A stretch of 24,585 nt of DNA, taken from positions 1 through 24,585 of the forward strand of contig CAZOJX010000013.1 in assembly GCA_964580255.1 (NCBI GenBank), read 5' to 3'. Origin of the DNA: HGM12587 sp964580255. GTDB lineage: Bacteria; Bacillota; Clostridia; Lachnospirales; Lachnospiraceae. Within the stretch, counting starts at the first letter, position 1. The number at the start of each line of letters is the position of its first letter. A program made the position numbers and the translations under genes. The notes beneath the pieces were generated by a model that searched no databases, was not told the DNA's origin, and worked only from the letters and a program-made list of their open reading frames with translations. Below are positions 8,191 through 16,434 of the stretch, one piece after another.

Positions 8191-8319
8191 TTGTGCGAGA
8201 TAGATTTTGATGAAGACGAGGTCGCACGTTTTTGCAGTGATTTCCATTATAATTGTCCTTACTATCGCAACAGTGATGAATACCGTGTGGTACGTCATCA
8301 GATGTCAGGAGGAAGATGA
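8191..8319 (+). CDS. Candidate 42-residue Cys/Tyr/Asp-rich small protein, possibly the 3' part of an ORF interrupted by TAG
   Basis: Not recognised. A TTG start at 8191 has GGGAG 5 nt upstream. The product begins MCEIDFDEDEVARFCSDF and continues HYNCPYYRNSDEYRVVRHQM. The acidic start, three cysteines and ordered aromatic/basic stretch look like coding sequence rather than noise. The same frame is open upstream to the permease stop: GTG 8107 directly follows TAA and gives 24 residues (including KCETLFQWAEKVVCF) before TAG at 8179-8181. So this may be a start of its own, a gene broken by a nonsense mutation, or a read-through product. A 66-residue overlapping frame (8207-8407, one hydrophobic segment, stop codon inside the terminator loop) competes for the region and has no good ribosome-binding site. 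The gene would be cotranscribed with the importer. Confidence 0.4.
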   Translation: MCEIDFDEDEVARFCSDFHYNCPYYRNSDEYRVVRHQMSGGR

Positions 8320-8385
8320 CAGAGCATCTTGCTATATAAAAACAGAGTCGATTGAAAAATACATTCCGGTATTTTGGAAATTTAC

Positions 8386-8424
8386 AAAAGAAGTCTACGG
8401 CGTTTAAGCTGTAGACTTCTTTTT
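8386..8424. terminator. Bidirectional intrinsic terminator between importer region and VanZ-like gene
   Basis: A 13-bp stem AAAAGAAGTCTAC (8386-8398) pairs with 8412-8424 after a near-perfect extension (GC/GC with G-T). The loop is GTTTAA and a T-tract lies on both strands. It closes the transcript from the ABC importer and, on the other strand, that of the convergent VanZ-like gene 25 nt away. Confidence 0.85.
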
Positions 8425-8448
8425 CGATTGCGCTTGTCAGCACACGTG

Positions 8449-8967
8449 TTAGCGATTGGATTTTCGGGAAAGAGGACGAAAAATGGTTTTTCGTCCGATG
8501 AAACCGACAATGCGTACACAAATGATTCCGGCGAGTACACCGACGCTGTCAATGAGTACGTCCCGTTTGGAAGGTCCTCTGCCGGCTACCATGGACTGAT
8601 GATATTCGTCACCGCAGGCAAAGGCTACACAGAAGCCTCCGGCAACCAGTATAAGTGGAATTCCGCGCAGACCGTATACATATAAAGGAAGGGAAACGGA
8701 CACTGCCAGTAAGAAGTAAAGTCCCATATGAGCAAATTTTCTGATGAGAAAATGGATCAGTTCCGCATATTCCTGAATTTCATGTGCAGACAACGGGTGG
8801 TCAAAAATCCGGGAGGCAATCTCCACGACTTTAATACTGACCCGAAGACTCAGTCCTGCACTGGTGACACCATCTTGGGCAGAAAGTGTGTAAATCAGAC
8901 ACATCATGCCGATGGCAGGTAAAAATGAAAGGGGCTTGAGCATTGCCCTAAAAAATGTTTTCCACAT
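8449..8967 (-). CDS. VanZ-like family membrane protein
   Basis: 172 residues with about four membrane helices. The family signatures are clear: MCLIYTLSAQDG after TM1, LIRKFAHMGLYFLLAVSVSL around TM2, and the DEYHQSMVAGRGPSKRDVLID block before the last helix. VanZ-like proteins are widespread in Firmicutes. VanZ itself gives low-level teicoplanin resistance, but most homologues have unknown roles and nothing here points to a glycopeptide cluster. GAGG lies 5 nt before ATG 8967. It is monocistronic and ends at the shared terminator. Confidence 0.88.
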   Translation of the reverse strand: MWKTFFRAMLKPLSFLPAIGMMCLIYTLSAQDGVTSAGLSLRVSIKVVEIASRIFDHPLSAHEIQEYAELIHFLIRKFAHMGLYFLLAVSVSLPLYVYGLRGIPLILVAGGFCVAFACGDEYHQSMVAGRGPSKRDVLIDSVGVLAGIICVRIVGFIGRKTIFRPLSRKSNR

Positions 8968-9067
8968 AAAAACCTCTTGATAAGTACTTTTTTACAATGT
9001 AATAGTTATACATATAGCACTGCGGTTTTGAAAAGTAAAGGAAATTTATAAAAAAAGTGTAAAAGAC

Positions 9068-9096
9068 TTGCCGAAAGAGCGTTTGTAATGTAAAAT
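9068..9096 (+). promoter_or_regulatory. Promoter of yajC
   Basis: TTGCCG, an exact 17-nt spacer and TAAAAT, placed about 34 nt before the yajC start and consistent with a leader of roughly 27 nt carrying TTGGAGGAA. A good sigma-A match. Confidence 0.6.
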
Positions 9097-9129
9097 GGTA
9101 GGAGTTTAGAAAATTTTGGAGGAACAACC

Positions 9130-9426
9130 ATGAACTTATTAGCAACAGAAGCAGCTGGCGGCTGGGGAATCATGATCGCTTATATCGTGATCTTTGGTGC
9201 ATTTATGTACTTTGTAGCCATCAGACCACAGAAAAAAGAACAGAAAAGAGTAGCAGCGATGCTTGCAGATATGGCAGTAGGTGATGCAGTTGTAACAACC
9301 AGCGGTTTTTACGGAATCATCATTGACATTACTGACGAAGATGTGATCGTTGAATTCGGCAACAACAAAAACTGCCGTATTCCGATGAAAAAAGATGCAA
9401 TCGCTGAAGTGGAAAAAGCAGAATAA
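9130..9426 (+). CDS. yajC: Preprotein translocase accessory subunit YajC
   Basis: 98 residues, usual size for YajC. One N-terminal membrane helix (GIMIAYIVIFGAFMYFVAI) is followed by the family hallmark RPQKKEQKR and a small basic cytoplasmic domain with GDAVVTTSGFYGIIIDI. YajC associates with SecDF/YidC at the Sec translocon and is usually dispensable. GGAGGAAC lies just upstream of ATG 9130. Here it is a single-gene unit with its own promoter and terminator; secDF and tgt, common neighbours elsewhere, are absent. Confidence 0.95.
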   Translation: MNLLATEAAGGWGIMIAYIVIFGAFMYFVAIRPQKKEQKRVAAMLADMAVGDAVVTTSGFYGIIIDITDEDVIVEFGNNKNCRIPMKKDAIAEVEKAE

Positions 9427-9436
9427 GAATTTAAAA

Positions 9437-9472
9437 AGTGGAGTGCAGGAGAAAGACTGCATTCCATTTTTT
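9437..9472 (+). terminator. Intrinsic terminator after yajC
   Basis: A 10-bp stem TGGAGTGCAG (9439-9448) pairs with CTGCATTCCA (9457-9466), with one G-T pair and an 8-nt loop, followed by TTTTTT. Two further weak pairs extend it. It sits 10 nt after the yajC stop. Confidence 0.85.
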
Positions 9473-9514
9473 ATAAAAAAGATTGTTAAAAAATAAACGA
9501 AAAACTTTAAGGGG

Positions 9515-9543
9515 TTGCAATGTTAAAGTAAATGAGCTATATT
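9515..9543 (+). promoter_or_regulatory. Promoter of the leuB-ilvD-ilvB-serC-serA operon
   Basis: TTGCAA, a 17-nt spacer and TATATT. The expected start near 9550 leaves a leader of about 50 nt. That leader holds an 8-bp hairpin (9557-9564 TTTTTTCC with 9573-9580 GGAAAAAA) just before the ribosome-binding site GAGGAG. There is no T-box and no leader-peptide attenuator in so short a leader, so control is more likely by a DNA-binding repressor or at initiation. Confidence 0.6.
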
Positions 9544-9599
9544 AGATACAATATATTTTTTTCCTTTTTCTAGGAAAAAATTCGTGAGGAGATGGGAAG

Positions 9600-10685
9600 A
9601 TGGAATGTAAGATTGCAGTCATTTCCGGAGACGGAATCGGACCGGAAATCGTAAGGGAAGCAAAGAAGGTACTGGATGTGGTGGCAGAAAAGTACGGTCA
9701 TACATTCAACTATACAGAGGTACTGATGGGCGGTGCATCGATCGATGTCCATGGGATTCCTCTGACAGAGGAAGCAATCGAAACAGCAAAGAGCAGCGAT
9801 GCGGTTTTGATGGGCTCCATCGGCGGAGATGCAAAAACCTCGCCATGGTATCAGCTGACACCGGACAAACGACCGGAAGCAGGACTTTTAAAGATCCGGA
9901 AGGAACTGAACCTGTTTGCGAATCTAAGACCGGCTTATCTCTATGAGGAACTTCGGGCTGCGTGTCCGCTGCGTGACGAGATCATCGGGAACGGCTTTGA
10001 CATGATGATCATGAGAGAACTGACCGGCGGTCTTTACTTTGGAGAACGTAAAACAGAATCAGTCGACGGCGTGATGACAGCAGTGGATACCCTGACTTAT
10101 AATGAAAATGAAATCCGAAGAATCGCCAAACGAGGCTTTGACATTGCAAGAAAGCGTAAGAAAAAGGTAACTTCTGTAGACAAAGCCAATGTTTTGGATT
10201 CTTCCAGATTATGGAGAAAGATTGTAGAAGAAGTTGCAGCGGATTATCCGGACGTAACACTGGAGCATATGCTGGTAGATAACTGTGCAATGCAGCTGGT
10301 AAAGGATCCGGCACAGTTTGATGTGATCTTAACGGAGAATATGTTTGGCGATATCTTATCGGATGAAGCCAGCATGGTGACAGGATCCATCGGAATGCTT
10401 TCTTCCGCAAGCTTAAATGATACAAAATTTGGTCTTTACGAGCCAAGCCATGGCTCAGCACCGGATATTGCAGGACAGGATAAGGCAAATCCAATCGCTA
10501 CGATCCTTTCCGCAGCGATGATGCTTCGATTTACCTTTGATCTGGATCAGGAGGCAGATGCAGTGGAAAATGCAGTCCGTAAGGTGTTAAAGGACGGATT
10601 CAGAACCGGCGATATTTATTCCGCAGGCTGTGAACTGGTAGGAACTGCGAAGATGGGTGATCTGATCGCAGAGAGAATACAGTAA
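9600..10685 (+). CDS. leuB: 3-Isopropylmalate dehydrogenase
   Basis: 361 residues, normal length. It oxidises and decarboxylates 3-isopropylmalate with NAD to the leucine precursor 2-oxoisocaproate in the cytosol. Visible landmarks are AVISGDGIGPEIV at the start, the substrate-binding arginines around LRPAYLYEELR and MMIMRELTGGLYFGER, the catalytic Lys in TSVDKANVLDSSRLWR, the metal-binding aspartates in the NMFGDILSDEASM block, and GSAPDIAGQDKANPIATILS. ATG 9600 follows GAGGAG by 8 nt. It is first in its operon, while leuA, leuC and leuD are not in the window. Confidence 0.95.
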   Translation: MECKIAVISGDGIGPEIVREAKKVLDVVAEKYGHTFNYTEVLMGGASIDVHGIPLTEEAIETAKSSDAVLMGSIGGDAKTSPWYQLTPDKRPEAGLLKIRKELNLFANLRPAYLYEELRAACPLRDEIIGNGFDMMIMRELTGGLYFGERKTESVDGVMTAVDTLTYNENEIRRIAKRGFDIARKRKKKVTSVDKANVLDSSRLWRKIVEEVAADYPDVTLEHMLVDNCAMQLVKDPAQFDVILTENMFGDILSDEASMVTGSIGMLSSASLNDTKFGLYEPSHGSAPDIAGQDKANPIATILSAAMMLRFTFDLDQEADAVENAVRKVLKDGFRTGDIYSAGCELVGTAKMGDLIAERIQ

Positions 10686-10700
10686 AAGGGGAGAAAAAAC

Positions 10701-12362
10701 ATGAGAAGTGATGCAGTGAAAAAGGGGATGCAGCAGGCACCTCACAGAAGTTTGTTTAATGCATTGGGATTGACAGAGGAAGAACTTTCCAAACCATTGG
10801 TTGGAATCGTCAGTTCTTATAATGAAATCGTACCGGGACATATGAACCTGGATAAGATCGTAGAAGCTGTAAAGCTGGGAGTTGCCATGGCAGGAGGAAC
10901 ACCGATCGTATTTCCGGCCATTGCAGTATGTGACGGAATTGCCATGGGACATACCGGAATGAAATATTCCCTGGTAACCAGAGACTTAATCGCCGATTCC
11001 ACAGAATGTATGGCAATGGCTCATCAGTTTGATGCTCTGGTCATGGTGCCAAACTGTGACAAGAATGTGCCGGGACTTTTGATGGCAGCAGCCAGAGTCA
11101 ATGTGCCGACAGTGTTTGTCAGCGGTGGACCAATGCTGGCAGGTCATGTCAGAGGAGAAAAACGATCTCTTTCCAGTATGTTTGAAGCGGTCGGCTCCTA
11201 TGCAGCAGGCACGATGACAGAAGAAGATGTAAAAGAATTTGAATGTAATGTCTGCCCAACCTGCGGATCCTGCTCCGGAATGTACACTGCAAACAGTATG
11301 AACTGTCTGACAGAGGCACTTGGCATGGGGCTTCGCGGAAACGGAACCATTCCGGCAGTTTATTCCGAAAGAATCAAGCTTGCAAAACATGCCGGTATGA
11401 AGGTCATGGAGCTTCTGGAAAAAGATATCCGTCCTCGTGACATTATGACAGAAAAAGCGTTTATGAACGCATTAACTGTAGATATGGCACTTGGCTGCTC
11501 TACAAACAGTATGCTGCATCTTCCGGCAATTGCTCACGAAGCAGGTGTTACCCTGAATATGGAAATCGCCAACGAAGTCAGTGCAAAAACACCGAACCTT
11601 TGCCACCTTGCTCCGGCAGGTCCAACCTATATGGAAGACTTAAATGAAGCCGGCGGTGTTTACGCTGTGATGAACGAATTAAATAAAAAGAACTTATTAT
11701 ATACAGATATCATTACCGCAACCGGAAAGACCGTGGGAGAAAACATTGAAGGCTGTGTAAATAAGAATCCGGCAGTCATCAGACCTGTGGAAAACCCATA
11801 CAGTGAGACCGGCGGTATTGCAGTCTTAAAGGGAAATCTCGCACCAGATACCGGAGTTGTCAAACGTTCTGCAGTTGTACCGGAAATGATGGTTCATGAA
11901 GGCCCTGCCAGAGTCTTTGATTGTGAGGAAGATGCCATCGATGCCATCAAAGGCGGAAAGATCGTAGCAGGTGATGTGGTTGTGATCCGTTACGAGGGAC
12001 CAAAGGGCGGACCGGGCATGAGAGAAATGTTAAATCCGACCTCAGCGATCGCAGGTATGGGACTTGGATCAACGGTAGCACTTATTACAGACGGACGTTT
12101 CAGCGGTGCCAGCCGCGGGGCTTCCATCGGACACGTTTCACCGGAAGCAGCAGTCGGCGGACCGATCGCTCTGGTAGAAGAAGGAGACCTGATAAAGATT
12201 AACATTCCGGAAAATAAACTGGAGCTGGCTGTTTCTGAAGAAGAACTTGCAGCCCGTCGGGAAAAATGGCAGCCGAGAGAACCAAAGGTAACGACAGGAT
12301 ATCTCGCAAGATATGCAAAAATGGTGACCTCAGGAAATCGGGGAGCAATCTTAGAAAAATAA
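10701..12362 (+). CDS. ilvD: Dihydroxy-acid dehydratase
   Basis: 553 residues, full length. It dehydrates 2,3-dihydroxyisovalerate and dihydroxymethylvalerate to the 2-keto acids of valine and isoleucine. Cluster and metal-binding motifs are visible: Cys119 in NCDKNVPG and the cysteines 182, 185, 188 and 191 in CNVCPTCGSCSGMYTANSMN. The segment SSYNEIVPGHMNL has Gly where plant-type [2Fe-2S] enzymes have Cys (PCNxH). That resembles the E. coli enzyme and suggests an oxygen-sensitive [4Fe-4S] form, as expected for an anaerobe (inference). It starts 15 nt after leuB with GGGGAG as ribosome-binding site. Confidence 0.96.
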   Translation: MRSDAVKKGMQQAPHRSLFNALGLTEEELSKPLVGIVSSYNEIVPGHMNLDKIVEAVKLGVAMAGGTPIVFPAIAVCDGIAMGHTGMKYSLVTRDLIADSTECMAMAHQFDALVMVPNCDKNVPGLLMAAARVNVPTVFVSGGPMLAGHVRGEKRSLSSMFEAVGSYAAGTMTEEDVKEFECNVCPTCGSCSGMYTANSMNCLTEALGMGLRGNGTIPAVYSERIKLAKHAGMKVMELLEKDIRPRDIMTEKAFMNALTVDMALGCSTNSMLHLPAIAHEAGVTLNMEIANEVSAKTPNLCHLAPAGPTYMEDLNEAGGVYAVMNELNKKNLLYTDIITATGKTVGENIEGCVNKNPAVIRPVENPYSETGGIAVLKGNLAPDTGVVKRSAVVPEMMVHEGPARVFDCEEDAIDAIKGGKIVAGDVVVIRYEGPKGGPGMREMLNPTSAIAGMGLGSTVALITDGRFSGASRGASIGHVSPEAAVGGPIALVEEGDLIKINIPENKLELAVSEEELAARREKWQPREPKVTTGYLARYAKMVTSGNRGAILEK

Positions 12363-12381
12363 ATACAAAGGTGGAATGCAC

Positions 12382-14067
12382 ATGTTATTAAAAGGCGCAG
12401 AAATCGTTATTGAATGTATGAAGGAACAGGGTGTGGATACCATTTTTGGTTATCCGGGCGGAACAATCCTGAATATTTATGATGAGTTATATAAACATAG
12501 TGATGAAATTAAGCATGTTCTGACCTCTCATGAGCAGGGGGCAGCCCATGCAGCAGACGGTTATGCAAGAGCCACCGGAAAAGTGGGTGTCTGCTTTGCA
12601 ACCAGCGGACCGGGTGCGACCAATCTTGTTACCGGAATCGCAACCGCTTACATGGATTCGATCCCGGTGATCGCAATCACCTGTAATGTGGCAAGATCGC
12701 TGCTTGGAAAGGATTCTTTCCAGGAAATCGATATTGCAGGCGTGACTATGCCGATCACAAAACATAATTTTATTGTCAAAGATGTAAATGTGCTGGCGGA
12801 CACGATCCGCAGAGCCTTTAAGATCGCACAGACCGGAAGACCGGGACCTGTACTGATCGATATTACGAAAGATGCCACAGCAAACAGCTGTGAATATGAA
12901 CCGGTCACACCGGAACCAATCCACAGGATTACGGAAACCATTAAAGAGGAAGATCTGGAAAATGCAGCAAAGATCATTAATAAAGCAAAACGCCCGTTCT
13001 TCCTGGTCGGCGGCGGTGCAGTGATCTCAGAAGCGTCCGAAGAACTGACAGCATTTGCTCATAAACTGAACGCACCGGTGGCTGATACCCTGATGGGAAA
13101 AGGTGCTTTCCCGGGAACAGATCCTCTTTATACAGGAATGATTGGTATGCATGGCACAAAAATTGCAAATTTCGGAATCCATCAGGCTGATGTGGTTGTA
13201 GTGATCGGTGCCAGATTCAGTGATCGTGTGGTAGGTGATGCGAAGAAATTTATTCCGAAAGCAAAGATCGTTCAGATCGATGTAGATGCGGCGGAGATCA
13301 ATAAAAACATTATGATCGACCAGAAAATCCTGGGTGATGCAAAAGAAGTATTAAAAAGACTTCTTCCGCTCATTGAAGAACGGGAAAAAGATGGATGGAA
13401 TGAAGATATCCGTAAACTGCAGGAAAAATATCCGCTGGTTTACGAAGAAAACGGCCTGACCGGACCGTATGTGATCGAAGAAATCTATCGTGCAACAAAG
13501 GGAGAAGCTATCATTTCAACTGATGTAGGACAGCATCAGATGTGGGCGGCACAGTATTATAAATATACAAGTCCTCATACACTTTTGACTTCCGGAGGTC
13601 TGGGAACCATGGGTTACGGCCTGGGTGCATGTATCGGTGCAAAGGTTGCCCGTCCGGAAAAAACAGTGATCAACATTGGCGGAGACGGCTGTTTCCGTAT
13701 GAATCTTCAGGAACTTGCCACAGCTTCCCGCTATAACATTCCGATCATTCAGGTAGTGATCAACAATCATGTGCTTGGAATGGTTCGCCAGTGGCAGACC
13801 CTGTTTTACGGAAAACGTTATTCTCAGACAGTGTTAGATGATAAAGTTGATTTTATCAAGGTAGCAGAAGGTCTGGGCTGTATGGGAATCCGTGTGACAA
13901 AGAAAGAAGAAATGGCTCCGGCGTTGGAGCATGCCATGGCAGCAGGAGGCCCGGTGGTGATCGAATGCGTGATCGACAGTGATGATAAGGTATTTCCGAT
14001 GGTACCGGCAGGTGCGCCGATCATAGAAGCCTTCGATGCGGAAGATTTGAAAAATCAGGAAGATTAA
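12382..14067 (+). CDS. ilvB: Acetolactate synthase large (catalytic) subunit
   Basis: 561 residues, standard for the biosynthetic, FAD-containing acetohydroxyacid synthase. It condenses two pyruvates, or pyruvate with 2-oxobutyrate, using thiamine diphosphate. Catalytic Glu51 lies in HEQGAAHAADGYARATG. The ThDP/Mg motif runs from GGDGCFRMNLQELATASRYN to VINN, with the QWQTLFYGKRYS segment after it. ATG 12382 is preferred because AAAGGTGG is 7 nt upstream; the in-frame ATG 12376 is only 1 nt from that site. No regulatory subunit gene (ilvN/ilvH) follows, and the next gene is serC. Confidence 0.95.
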   Translation: MLLKGAEIVIECMKEQGVDTIFGYPGGTILNIYDELYKHSDEIKHVLTSHEQGAAHAADGYARATGKVGVCFATSGPGATNLVTGIATAYMDSIPVIAITCNVARSLLGKDSFQEIDIAGVTMPITKHNFIVKDVNVLADTIRRAFKIAQTGRPGPVLIDITKDATANSCEYEPVTPEPIHRITETIKEEDLENAAKIINKAKRPFFLVGGGAVISEASEELTAFAHKLNAPVADTLMGKGAFPGTDPLYTGMIGMHGTKIANFGIHQADVVVVIGARFSDRVVGDAKKFIPKAKIVQIDVDAAEINKNIMIDQKILGDAKEVLKRLLPLIEEREKDGWNEDIRKLQEKYPLVYEENGLTGPYVIEEIYRATKGEAIISTDVGQHQMWAAQYYKYTSPHTLLTSGGLGTMGYGLGACIGAKVARPEKTVINIGGDGCFRMNLQELATASRYNIPIIQVVINNHVLGMVRQWQTLFYGKRYSQTVLDDKVDFIKVAEGLGCMGIRVTKKEEMAPALEHAMAAGGPVVIECVIDSDDKVFPMVPAGAPIIEAFDAEDLKNQED

Positions 14068-14104
14068 AAGGATTCCGGATCAAATATAGAGGAGATGTGA
14101 AAAA

Positions 14105-15187
14105 ATGAAACGAGTGTACAATTTTAGCGCAGGTCCGGCAGTTTTACCGGAAGAAGTCTTAAAGGAAGTAGCAGCAGAAATGCTGGATTGCAACGGAACA
14201 GGAATGTCTGTGCTGGAAATGAGTCACAGAAGCCCGGCTTTTCAGGCAATCATTGATGAAGCGGAAAAGGATTTAAGAGAATTGATGAATATTCCGGAAA
14301 ATTATAAGGTGCTGTTCTTGCAGGGCGGTGCTTCCTTGCAGTTTGCCATGATTCCGATGAATCTGATGAAAAACAGGGTTGCGGACTTCATTGTAACCGG
14401 TCAGTGGGCAAAAAAAGCCTACGAAGAAGCAAAAAAATACGGAAAAGCAAATAAGATCGCTTCTTCAGAAGACGAGACATTTTCCTATATTCCGGATTGC
14501 TCTGATCTTCCGATCAGTGAAGATGCTGATTATGTGTACATTTGTGAGAATAACACGATCTACGGAACAAAATTTAAGACACTGCCGAATACCAAAGGAA
14601 AGCTTTTGGTTGCGGACGTTTCCTCCTGCTTTTTGTCAGAGCCGGTGGATGTGTCCAAATATGGCATTATTTATGGCGGGGTACAGAAAAATGTAGGTCC
14701 TGCCGGAATGGTGATCGCCATTGTGAGAGAAGATCTGATCACAGACGATGTTCTGGAAGGAACACCGACCATGATGAAATATAAAACCCATGCAGACAAT
14801 GGCTCTATGTACAATACGCCGAACTGCTTTAACATTTATGTTTGCGGAAAAGTGTTCAAATGGCTGAAAAACATGGGCGGTCTGGAAGTGATGCAGCAGA
14901 AAAATGAGGAAAAAGCAAAGATCCTTTATGACTTTTTAGATGAAAGTAAGCTCTTTAAAGGAACTGTGCGGAAGGAAGACCGTTCTCTGATGAATGTTCC
15001 TTTTGTGACAGGTAACAAGGAGATGGATGCAAAATTTGTCAAAGAAGCAAAAGCGGCAGGATTTGAAAATCTGAAAGGTCACAGAAGTGTCGGAGGCATG
15101 CGGGCAAGCATTTACAATGCAATGCCTCTGGAAGGCGTGAAGGCACTTGTGGAATTTATGAAGAAATTTGAGGAGGAGAATGCGTAA
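14105..15187 (+). CDS. serC: Phosphoserine aminotransferase
   Basis: 360 residues, class-V PLP-dependent aminotransferase. It converts 3-phosphohydroxypyruvate and glutamate to phosphoserine and 2-oxoglutarate, the second step of serine synthesis. The start YNFSAGPAVLPEEVL is diagnostic. The PLP-binding lysine is Lys195 in GVQKNVGPAG, and SHRSPAF and GGASLQFAMIP fit the cofactor and substrate sites. AGAGGAGATG precedes the start. The gene begins 37 nt after ilvB with no terminator between them, so it is probably in the same transcript. Its stop codon abuts the serA start. Confidence 0.95.
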   Translation: MKRVYNFSAGPAVLPEEVLKEVAAEMLDCNGTGMSVLEMSHRSPAFQAIIDEAEKDLRELMNIPENYKVLFLQGGASLQFAMIPMNLMKNRVADFIVTGQWAKKAYEEAKKYGKANKIASSEDETFSYIPDCSDLPISEDADYVYICENNTIYGTKFKTLPNTKGKLLVADVSSCFLSEPVDVSKYGIIYGGVQKNVGPAGMVIAIVREDLITDDVLEGTPTMMKYKTHADNGSMYNTPNCFNIYVCGKVFKWLKNMGGLEVMQQKNEEKAKILYDFLDESKLFKGTVRKEDRSLMNVPFVTGNKEMDAKFVKEAKAAGFENLKGHRSVGGMRASIYNAMPLEGVKALVEFMKKFEEENA

Positions 15188-16360
15188 ATGTACCGCTATC
15201 ATTGTCTGAACGCAATTTCTAATGTGGGATTGGAAATTTTTGATGAAAAATATGAGAAAACAGAACAGCTGACAGATGCAGATGCTGTGCTTGTGAGAAG
15301 TGCAGCCATGCATGATCTGGAACTGGGTGATCAGCTGAAAGTGATCGCAAGAGCCGGAGCCGGAGTAAACAATATTCCGCTGAGTAAATGTGCGGATCAT
15401 GGAATCGTGGTCTTTAATACACCGGGAGCTAATGCCAATGCGGTAAAAGAGCTGGTGATCGCAGGCATGTTTTTGGCTTCCAGAGATATCATCGGCGGTG
15501 CGAACTGGGTGCAGTCTGAAAGAATGAATGAAGATATTGCGAAGCTGACGGAAAAAGAAAAGAAACGCTTTGCAGGAAAAGAGCTTTACGGAAAGAAACT
15601 GGGCGTCATCGGCCTGGGTGCCATCGGTGTTCAGGTGGCCAATGCAGCGATTCATCTGGGAATGGACGTTTACGGCTATGATCCTTACATTTCAGTAAAG
15701 GCAGCCTGGAGTCTGTCAAAACACATCAACCATATTAAAAATGTAGAAGATATTTACAAACAGTGCGACTTTATCACGATCCATGTGCCTTTAATGGACA
15801 GCACAAAGCAGATGATCGACAAAAAAGCAATTGCACAGATGAAAGACGGCGTTGTGGTGCTGAACTTTGCCAGAGATCTCCTGGTAGAGGAAAAGGATAT
15901 GATTGAGGCACTGGCTGATGGAAAAGTGAAGCATTATGTGAGTGATTTCCCGAACACCACCATTGCGGGAGTGAAAAATGCCATTGTGACACCGCATCTT
16001 GGAGCATCAACGGAAGAAGCGGAAGATAACTGTGCAGCGATGGCAGCCAATGAGGTCAGAAACTTCCTGGAAAACGGAAACATTGTAAATTCTGTGAACT
16101 ATCCGAACTGTGATATGGGTCCGGCCGGAGAATTTCCAAGAATTTCTATCTGCCATAAAAACATCAAAAACATGCTGAATCAGTTCATGGATATTATGAC
16201 AGAGGAAGACATCAACATTGAACATATGACCAATGCCAGCAAGGGGGATTATGCTTACACCATGTTTGATATGTCAAAGGTTCCGAGTGAAGATGCTGTT
16301 GAGCGTTTAAAGAACATTGGGGGCGTTTTGAGAGTCAGAATGATCGAAAAAACCCTTTAA
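15188..16360 (+). CDS. serA: D-3-Phosphoglycerate dehydrogenase with C-terminal ACT domain
   Basis: 390 residues. It oxidises 3-phosphoglycerate with NAD, the first and usually serine-inhibited step of serine synthesis. A substrate domain with RAGAGVNNIPLSKCADHG is followed by a Rossmann domain with GLGAIGVQVA and the catalytic His270 in VTPHLGAS. A short C-terminal ACT domain (about 315-390, SICHKNIKNMLNQF to LRVRMIE) is the likely serine-sensing module. This is the compact clostridial form rather than the long type with an intervening domain. ATG follows the serC TAA with no gap; AGGAGGAG lies in the last serC codons, indicating coupled translation. Confidence 0.94.
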   Translation: MYRYHCLNAISNVGLEIFDEKYEKTEQLTDADAVLVRSAAMHDLELGDQLKVIARAGAGVNNIPLSKCADHGIVVFNTPGANANAVKELVIAGMFLASRDIIGGANWVQSERMNEDIAKLTEKEKKRFAGKELYGKKLGVIGLGAIGVQVANAAIHLGMDVYGYDPYISVKAAWSLSKHINHIKNVEDIYKQCDFITIHVPLMDSTKQMIDKKAIAQMKDGVVVLNFARDLLVEEKDMIEALADGKVKHYVSDFPNTTIAGVKNAIVTPHLGASTEEAEDNCAAMAANEVRNFLENGNIVNSVNYPNCDMGPAGEFPRISICHKNIKNMLNQFMDIMTEEDINIEHMTNASKGDYAYTMFDMSKVPSEDAVERLKNIGGVLRVRMIEKTL

Positions 16361-16388
16361 AAAAGATTTATTAGATATAATTATAAAT

Positions 16389-16434
16389 AACACACCTCAA
16401 AAGTGATAAATGGGCTTGAGAGGTGTGTTTTTTT
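16389..16434 (+). terminator. Intrinsic terminator after serA
   Basis: A 10-bp stem AACACACCTC (16389-16398) pairs with GAGGTGTGTT (16420-16429), with a 21-nt loop and a run of Ts to 16434. It ends the biosynthetic operon. Its 3' arm overlaps the candidate promoter of the next gene. Confidence 0.82.

Noticed and set aside
8311..8337. AGGAGGAAG followed by ATGACAGAGCATCTTGCTATATAA, a seven-codon ORF overlapping the stop of the 42-residue ORF.
   Set aside because: The Shine-Dalgarno is good but seven codons cannot be supported as a gene; noted as possible leftover of a frameshifted reading frame.
9557..9580. A/T hairpin in the leuB leader considered as a T-box or attenuator.
   Set aside because: The leader is only about 50 nt, without T-box conserved sequence, leader peptide or terminator; too small for such control.
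10009..10494. Long open frames on the strand opposite leuB, and similar ones opposite ilvD, ilvB and rqcH.
   Set aside because: They are antisense shadows of strongly coding genes, lack ribosome-binding sites and show no recognisable protein features.
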